From NCBI RefSeq assembly GCF_950023065.1, contig NC_088679.1:70990001-71054000 (forward strand): a stretch of 64,000 nucleotides of DNA, written 5' to 3'. Made by a program: the position numbers and the translations under genes. Below are positions 57,835 through 64,000 of this stretch, one piece after another (position 1 is the first letter of the stretch; each line of letters opens with the position of its first letter). Source of the stretch: Planococcus citri. Lineage: Eukaryota > Arthropoda > Insecta > Hemiptera > Pseudococcidae. Below the pieces are notes generated by a model. It searched no databases. It was given only the letters and a program-made list of their open reading frames with translations, and was not told where the DNA came from.

Positions 57835-59331
57835 AAACTACCAGTTATGAACCGGGGTACCAATTATGGATCTTTTTTTTGCGACGTCCTGGCTAGTTCT
57901 CAACTAGTCTGATAGGAGTTCCAACTGCGGCATTGTGTAGCCAACCTAGAAATGCATGATCTTTGGATGTTGGGTGTTATCAGTGTGCTCAGTGTGTTTG
58001 TAATCAGAAAGTAAAAATTTTTACTGCAAAAATTTTGTTAAATTTGTACTAGGGTTTTTAATTAATTCCAAAGAGTATATTCGATGAACATTTGGTTTCT
58101 ATGTGTGAAGCTAAGTACCATGAACTACTTTTTTGCATGTTCGAACTTTTTTGCGGATTTTAGGTTTATGTTAGGCGCTTTTTGGTAGAATGACAATGTT
58201 CAAACATGAGATCGCTGTAATATTTTCAAAATTGATGATTATAAGCCAAGTCTTAAGTATTTATGTTGCATCCCGTACAACAATTACCATGCTAATTTCA
58301 ATGTGAATGTCAACCCATCCACATCTATCACTTTTGGATGCCACATGCTGATTTGAATTTTTGACCCTGTGTCGAGCTAATTGTTGATGTAATTGTCGAC
58401 TGATGTTGATCTGCATTCGTGTCGACAATTGGCTCGACACAGGATCGAAATTCACATCGGCATGTGGCATCCAAAAGTGACGGATGTGGTTGGATCGACA
58501 TCCACATCGAAATTTATGTCAACCTCCTGCTTTGTAAAATTATAAAATTTGAGTTGAAAAATTTTTAATTTTTTTCCAAAAATGATTTCCTCTGATGTGG
58601 CTATTTTTCTTGCTGAAAACAGTATCGATGCAAAGTCCACTTCTGAAGAAGTACAGATGAAAAGTCTGTATAATCAAAAAGTTGAACAGAAATTCCTTAT
58701 ATCAAAGATGGTGCAATACTTTATGTAAGAGTACTAAACTAATCCATTTTCATGTCAACATGTCGACGTTAATGTTGATGTGAAATTCGACATCAACAAA
58801 TACATCCACAATATCAAGATAATTTCATCAATGCCCTAAAAAATTTGTTTTCCTCATTGAACAAGATCATATTTTTGAATGTTTACTAAACTTTTAAACA
58901 CTAAAACAGAAAATTTAATTCTGAAAAATTGATCGACATAGTTGTACATGTAAATTTTGAGCATCAAATTTTACATCTACATGTCAAGATGGCATGTTGA
59001 GGTATCAGAAATAATGAGAAAATTTCGAAAATTTTCATTTACGTGGCTTTTGTACGGACAGAAGATTCTTACTTAATAATTAATTGATCACTTTTCCATC
59101 ATTATGTTGAAAAAAAAACATAGCCGATGTGAATGTCGATGTCAACAATTGTTGTGTGGGATACCACATATATTTTCATGCTCCGGGGAATAAACATTCA
59201 AATTGTGAAGTACAGTTTTGGTCCGCAATTGGTTTGATCCGCAATTGGTAGCTAATTTTTTTTCTATGAATTTTTCAGTTTCAAAAGGGTTGTCAGGTAC
59301 CAATTGCGGACTGGTCCACAACTGGTAGTTT
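57835..59331. mobile_element. About 1.5-kb TIR-like element with repeated ACCAATTGCGGA words
   Basis: AAACTACCAGTTATGAACC (57,835-57,853) is matched inverted by GGTCCACAACTGGTAGTTT (59,313-59,331) with two mismatches. Next to the ends, and again near 59,218-59,250 and 59,446-59,460, are copies of TACCAATTRYGGATC in both orientations. No target duplication is assigned. It sits between two inverted SFANE repeats and contains the palindromic element at 58,268-59,164. Confidence 0.55.
58268..59164. mobile_element. About 0.9-kb nested MITE-like element with a large internal palindrome
   Basis: GCATCCCGTACAACAATT (58,268) is matched inverted by AATTGTTGTGTGGGATAC (ending 59,164) with few mismatches, followed on both sides by GTGAATGTC-type words. 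Inside, 58,300-58,400 and 58,418-58,503 are arms of a long imperfect palindrome that share CACTTTTGGATGCCACATGC and CCTGTGTCGAG as inverted copies. Further CATCGACATT/GATGTCAAC words recur near 58,755-58,810 and 59,125-59,148. No transposase. Confidence 0.65.
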
Positions 59332-59699
59332 TTCAACTTCAATATTTGTGAACTTTGATGATGAAAATTTTCTAATATGGTTCTCAGGGTACTATAACTG
59401 ATCTCCGAGTGAAAAAAAATAAACACCAACGTTCATATTTGCATGATCCGTAATTGGTACTTCTTTCAAAACGGCCTTTTTTTAGACCTTATTTCAAATA
59501 GGAATTAGGGAAATGAAAATTACTTTTTTTCAAAACTGAACACCTTGATTTTTTTTTAAATATCAAAATTGGGTCATAAATGATGACTTGGCGATTAATT
59601 GTAAAAAAGTAGTCCATGACAGTTTTTAAACATGAGATTGAACCGTCGAGTTTTGTTATGTCATCTAATACAATATATCTACCAAATTTGACTTTTCAG

Positions 59700-60050
59700 T
59701 TTTTCATTCGTTCGCGAACGATTTTTTTCTTCCGAGCAAATCGTTTGCGAACGAATCATTCACAATTTTTTGGATATCATCTGATTTAATTTCCAAGCGA
59801 TTCAGTCGTTCCTGAATATTTGCCATTTTGAGCAAATCGTTCGTGAACGAATCGATTGCAGATTTCAATGATATGACTATAACTATGGAATTTCTCATGT
59901 GATCTATGCCTAATTTGATTTTTTCAATGATTCGTTCGTTCGCAAACGATTTTTCTCGTCTGAGCAAATCGTTCGCGAACGAATTCAGTCCAGTAGGTAT
60001 TTGATGATCGGATTGAAATCATCGAACTTTGTCTTGTAATCTATACCCAA
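59700..60050 (-). repeat. SFANE repeat, copy B, inverted relative to copy A
   Basis: Read on the minus strand this block matches copy A over about 130 bp at roughly 85% identity: TTCGTTCGCGAACGATTTGC, CGAACGAACGAATCATT and GATCACATGAGAAATTCCAT. An 87-codon minus-strand frame (59,704-59,967) includes KSFANERIIEKIKLGIDHMR, matching KSFANERIIKNRLGKDHIR of copy A with one in-frame codon difference. Either a coding remnant or a repeat that stays open by chance. Confidence 0.7.
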
Positions 60051-60780
60051 TTTTGTTTTTCAAAATTCGAAAAAAAAAACATTTTGAAAAAAACTGTAGC
60101 GAAAGCTCAAAGAGAGTGGGAGAGTCCATCGAAATAAGGAGGAACAAACTTTAATTTTTTATTCAAAATCATTTAAAAAATTGCACATTTCGAGATTTTC
60201 ATTTTTTTTTTTTTTTTGAAAAACATTCGTAAGTAAGTACCTACTTAAAAATACTCTTTTCTTCGCTCGATCGTACCTTTCAGGATTTCGAGAGGGTTTT
60301 AATTAAAAAAAAAAAATTTAACCTCCAAAAAATCGACGATTAAAAGATTGACAGATTCCTTCGATTTTGGGCTTATTCATTCTTTTCATCGTTTGAAAAT
60401 TTTTGATGCTGAAAAGCAAGAACCTTTTTCTACATTCGTTAAATTTTTTTCGCAAAAGGAAATTCTTGAAAAAAAAAATTTAAACCGCTCAAGCAACTTA
60501 TAAGTAGGTACATACTCAGACATACCTACCTACTTTTTTTTTTTGGTTAGTTTAGGTATGTACTTGTAATACGTGGGCACCACTAAGCTACTACTCGTAT
60601 TTTTTAGCATTTCCAAATTCGAACGTTTCCACGAGTAAATATTTACGCGAACCTCGAGTAAATAAAATACAAAATACACAGGTAAGCAGGTATTACAATT
60701 CTCAAAAAAAAATCCATTTTTCAAAGATTACATACCTTTTCCCCAACATCTAACCCAAGACTTCATCAAAGAGAGGCTGA
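60051..60780. other. AT-rich spacer
   Basis: Homopolymer-rich with GTAAGTAAGTACCTACT-like and TACCTACCTACTTTTT words (60,228-60,240; 60,525-60,540). No gene. Confidence 0.35.
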
Positions 60781-62340
60781 AGGACCCGAATCTCCGATCG
60801 TGTTATTTTAAAACGTGTTGAAAGAAAGACCATCTTCGGTAAATTCGATTTCAGCTCGAGAGATAAAGAAAAAAATTCTAATAAAATGTTCCCGTTGATT
60901 CTTTTCGAGTAACTGTAATCCTATCTCAATTTTTTCTTTTACTCGAACTAATCCACCTTGGGAAAAAAATTCAAGTACGTTTCATTTCTAGTGAAATTTC
61001 GTCTCGATCACAATAATCTTGGCGGTTTTCTTCATTTAGTACAACGAAAAATTCGGCCTAAGAAGCGATTTAATAAAGTGCTGGTTTTTTTCTTTCTGTC
61101 TTGGCAACTCGTCGAGTTGTTCGGCTAAGATAAACACATCGTCGATGAAAATCGTCTAAAGTGGAAAGGAAGCTGATGGCAGTGGCAAGACAACGCGGGG
61201 GGCAGAAGCACTTTCTCAAGGATTACATTATCGGCGAGAAAGTGTTGTTCAAGGACACACGAGAGATGAAAATTTTCTATTCAGCACAATACGCGAAAAA
61301 ATTTCTCGTTCGGTGAAGTTCGAAAGGCATCAGTGAGTGATACTTTTAACTCGATGCGCCTTTTTTGAAGCCCACACACGTTAGGAGCTGTATAGAGAGA
61401 CCGAGTTAATTAAATATTAGCGGCGTTTTCTTGTACAGATATAGTACAACGGTAAAGTAACATTAATTGAATTGCCATCTGCCGACCTTATAGCCGAGTA
61501 GATATCAAAGATGGACTCGTGTAAAATATACGAGTAGGTAGGTGTACGATGGAGATAGAGACAGAGAGTACATATAAAATGGAATTTTCCAACGTGTACC
61601 TAAACCCTTTAGATTTTTTCGCTGTTAGTTTTTGGTGTTTGTGTGTACGAGACTGGCTAAAGTGAGCGGTCACAATGAGAATTCCAAACAGGGCGCAATA
61701 AAACACTAAGTCGAGTAAATTCATCGTTTTAAAGTCGTTTTCTTCGTAGACTGAAAGCTGAACTACGCAAAATGATTTACAACAACAATAACATCCATAT
61801 AGAATCTGCGCCCTGTATATACCGCACGAAAGCGAAAGAAAGAGATGGACAGGAGAAAGAAACACAAGGAGTGGAACGTGAAGGGAAGACATCTTGAGTT
61901 ACACGCTCTTTAAAAAGAGAGCAAAATAAAGCAAACGGACACACACACAAATTCGTAGTACACGAGAAAAAAACGCTGCTACCGCTATAAATTGTCTTAG
62001 AAAGAAGAAAGTGAAGCATGGCTAGAAGAAGAATAAGCAGTAGAGAGGAAAAAAAAACAAACGTCGATTTAATGGAAGGGTAGTTGATCCTTATAAGTAC
62101 TCTATCTACGACAATGCTGATATTTAGTGACTGTTTTACGACCATTGGTTATAAGATATAGGTGAGCTTTGAGCTTTGAGGTCTGGATATATGTGCAGAA
62201 TTTTCCGAGCTGGTGAATAATTTTAATTTTTGTTTTACGCGCGAGCACGAGCAGGTTTTGGAGAATGGATGTAGTAATTCTGCGATGCTTATTTATCGCT
62301 GATCGTGAATCTTTAATAGTACATTATACTTACTCGTAAG
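60781..62340. other. CG-dinucleotide-bearing complex island 11
   Basis: Complex sequence with minus-strand frames of 134 and 122 codons overlapping in different frames (61,488-62,145). Both are rich in Leu/Ser/Val from pyrimidine-rich DNA and show no domain I recognise, so neither is called. Possible regulatory or untranslated exon sequence. Confidence 0.4.
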
Positions 62341-63125
62341 TACGGTTATTTTATACTCAGAGTAGAGAAATGAAAGCATGAGTACTGATTTCAAAAAAAT
62401 TTAATATTCAATTTTGACAGCGTTAATGGCTAAAAATGAGTGAAGTCTCCTCTGAAAGGAAAGGTGAAGGATTTTGATGAAAAAATCAAAGTTTTGATGA
62501 TTCCATCGTTCAAGGGTGTAATTTTGTTTGTTTGAATAAAAAATTCCATACTATGGATTGGGTAATACCCAAAATTGTTCAAAACTTGAATGACGTCATT
62601 ATTTAAAGGTTTGATTTTTCTTCTGAAAGTCCTTCAAAGCACAGAAGTTTGGATTTTTCAGCTCATTTGTACTAAACATATCGTTATAAAATAGCGAAAG
62701 ATTTTTGAAAAAGTGATAAGTTGAAATTTTGTAAAAAAAAAAAATTGTGAAATTGACGCACAAATGGTTGAGAATTGAAAAAAAACAGTAAAATGGCATA
62801 ATCATTCTAAAATATTGTTGAAAAAGACAAAAATTGTCAAAGTCAAGGAAAACAAATTATTGAAAGACCATCATAAGTGTAAATTAAAACCAAACACAAT
62901 AAATTCTAATGAAAATACGAGTCACATTTGAGAGAATTTCGCAAAAATTTCAAAAAAACCAATACAAAAGTTGTTAAAAATCACAGAAAATCGACAGTAA
63001 TTCCAAAGTTGATTCAAAATTGGGAAAAAAGACACTTGGCAAAACTTCAAAATTACATACTAGGTATGTATAAGTACATACTTAATTAATTTTCAGTTTT
63101 TTCAAATTTTCTAATCGATCTCAAA
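62341..63125. other. AT-rich spacer
   Basis: No gene or clear array. TACTAGGTATGTATAAGTAC near 63,059 is a partly self-complementary word common in this genome. Confidence 0.35.
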
Positions 63126-63129
63126 ATCA

Positions 63130-63620
63130 TTACCAACAACGACAACTGAAGATGATTCGTTCGCGAACGATTTAATCAGATGAAAAATTATTCGTGAAAG
63201 AGTGAATCACCAATAATAAATCGTACCAAAAAATCTATCAACAAAATTTAAGTTGATTCCTTTGCATTAATGATTAGTACAAAAACGACAAATCATTCGA
63301 GAACGACTTATTCGCTTGAAAATTAAGTGAGATAAACGCTACATGACAGAACAAAACGAAACATTCTTCAATTTAATGATTAAAAAAACGATTAATTGAA
63401 AAATCAAATTCAGTTTCGGTATCAATGAAATGAATTCTATTGCCCAGAACTGAACCCAATTCGTTCGCAAACGATTTGCTCAGAATGGATAAATCAATGG
63501 AAAACGACTGAATCATTACCAACTCAAACTCAGTGAAAAAGAAAGTGGCAAAATTGGATTTTTTTTCGAATCATCGCAGAGAACTGAAGATAATTCGTTT
63601 GTGAATGACTTGATCAATGG
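63130..63620 (+). repeat. SFANE repeat, copy C, diverged
   Basis: Same order as copy A: GATTCGTTCGCGAACGATTT, CTATCAACAAAATTTAAGTT, CATTCGAGAACGACTTATTC, ACATGACAGAACAAAACGAA and a further AATTCGTTCGCAAACGATTT near 63,460. Frames are broken by stops, unlike copies A and B. Confidence 0.65.
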
Positions 63621-63656
63621 TGTTGTGTTGACAATTTTGTGTCTGTTTTTTCATAA

Positions 63657-64000
63657 GGTGCACCGGGGCAAGTCAGAATGATTTTTCGCAATTTCAACTT
63701 TGACCAGCTGTTACTCCCCTTCTAATGAACCAAAATGGATCAAATTTATTATGTAGGTTCCCATAAGGGTTCTTAACCTATGGTAAAAATTTGAGCGCGA
63801 TTGACACAGTAGCTTTCACTCAGTGGAATAAAATATAAACTGTCCTGACTTACCCCAATTGGGGGAAGTCAGAACAGGCTAAACTTTGCAGAGGCGTAGA
63901 TCACAAACCGAGCGTCCTAGAAAAATTGCACAGAAACAAAATTGTAGAGAATTTAATTCTCTTTGAGATCACTCTCATCAGATTTTCACTAGGACGCACG
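63657..64000. mobile_element. Left end of a probable TIR element, cut by the window
   Basis: GCACCGGGGCAAGTCAGAAT starts near 63,660 directly after the SFANE copy. Inverted and direct versions of its GGGGCAAGTCAG core recur at 63,843-63,872 (CTGACTTACCCC, GGGGGAAGTCAG), forming a hairpin around AATT. Subterminal repeats of the terminal word are typical of DNA transposons, but the other end lies outside the window. Confidence 0.4.

Noticed and set aside
61488..62145. Two overlapping minus-strand frames of 134 and 122 codons
   Set aside because: They overlap in different frames and translate pyrimidine-rich DNA into Leu/Ser/Val-rich peptides; no domain is visible.

Overview
The window is eukaryotic nuclear DNA, almost certainly from an arthropod. 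It is AT-rich and gene-poor, has no bacterial gene layout, and carries non-LTR retrotransposons with animal-type endonuclease and reverse transcriptase domains, a hAT-type element, an arthropod-style leucine-rich-repeat (LRR) exon and very many short tandem arrays. Frequent GTAGGTACCT-like words and the repeat style are reminiscent of sternorrhynchan Hemiptera (aphids, scale insects, mealybugs), but that is a low-confidence guess.

Only one host gene is supported. The left edge (1-647, minus strand) is the 5' part of a secreted or membrane LRR protein, running off the window. It has a signal peptide, at least five LRRs, an in-frame upstream ORF and a plausible 3' splice site just upstream. Its upstream exon and promoter may lie anywhere to the right, so much of the window could be intron or intergenic DNA. 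I found no other convincing host exon.

The rest alternates between two kinds of DNA. AT-rich blocks hold degenerate tandem arrays (periods about 34, 130-150, 170, 220 and 290-310 bp). Between them, roughly every 4-8 kb, are 1-2.5 kb islands of complex sequence rich in CGA/TCG words (about 4.7, 9.4, 13.6, 20.4, 25.9, 33.4, 38.2, 42.7, 48.9, 55.9 and 60.8 kb). The main array is a 34-bp minisatellite (10.89-13.17 kb) with core TTCGCGAA and a 202-bp higher-order period. Related palindromic motifs recur at 57.5, 59.7 and 63.1 kb.

Mobile elements: a 5'-truncated, frame-broken Jockey-like LINE (15.79-18.18 kb). A cluster at 29.2-32.8 kb holds a terminal-inverted-repeat (TIR) element containing a tRNA-like pol III promoter, a second TIR element with a 4-bp target duplication, and a decayed LINE RT split by a hAT-type element with a perfect 8-bp target duplication. 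Other TIR elements lie inside the 34-bp array (11.91-12.16 kb) and at 39.72, 50.99, 54.03, 57.84/58.27 and 63.66 kb. Three share the trait of exact 4-bp target duplications, two of them also sharing TIR sequence; these may be one undescribed non-autonomous family. All coordinates come from reading by eye; no search or alignment program was run.
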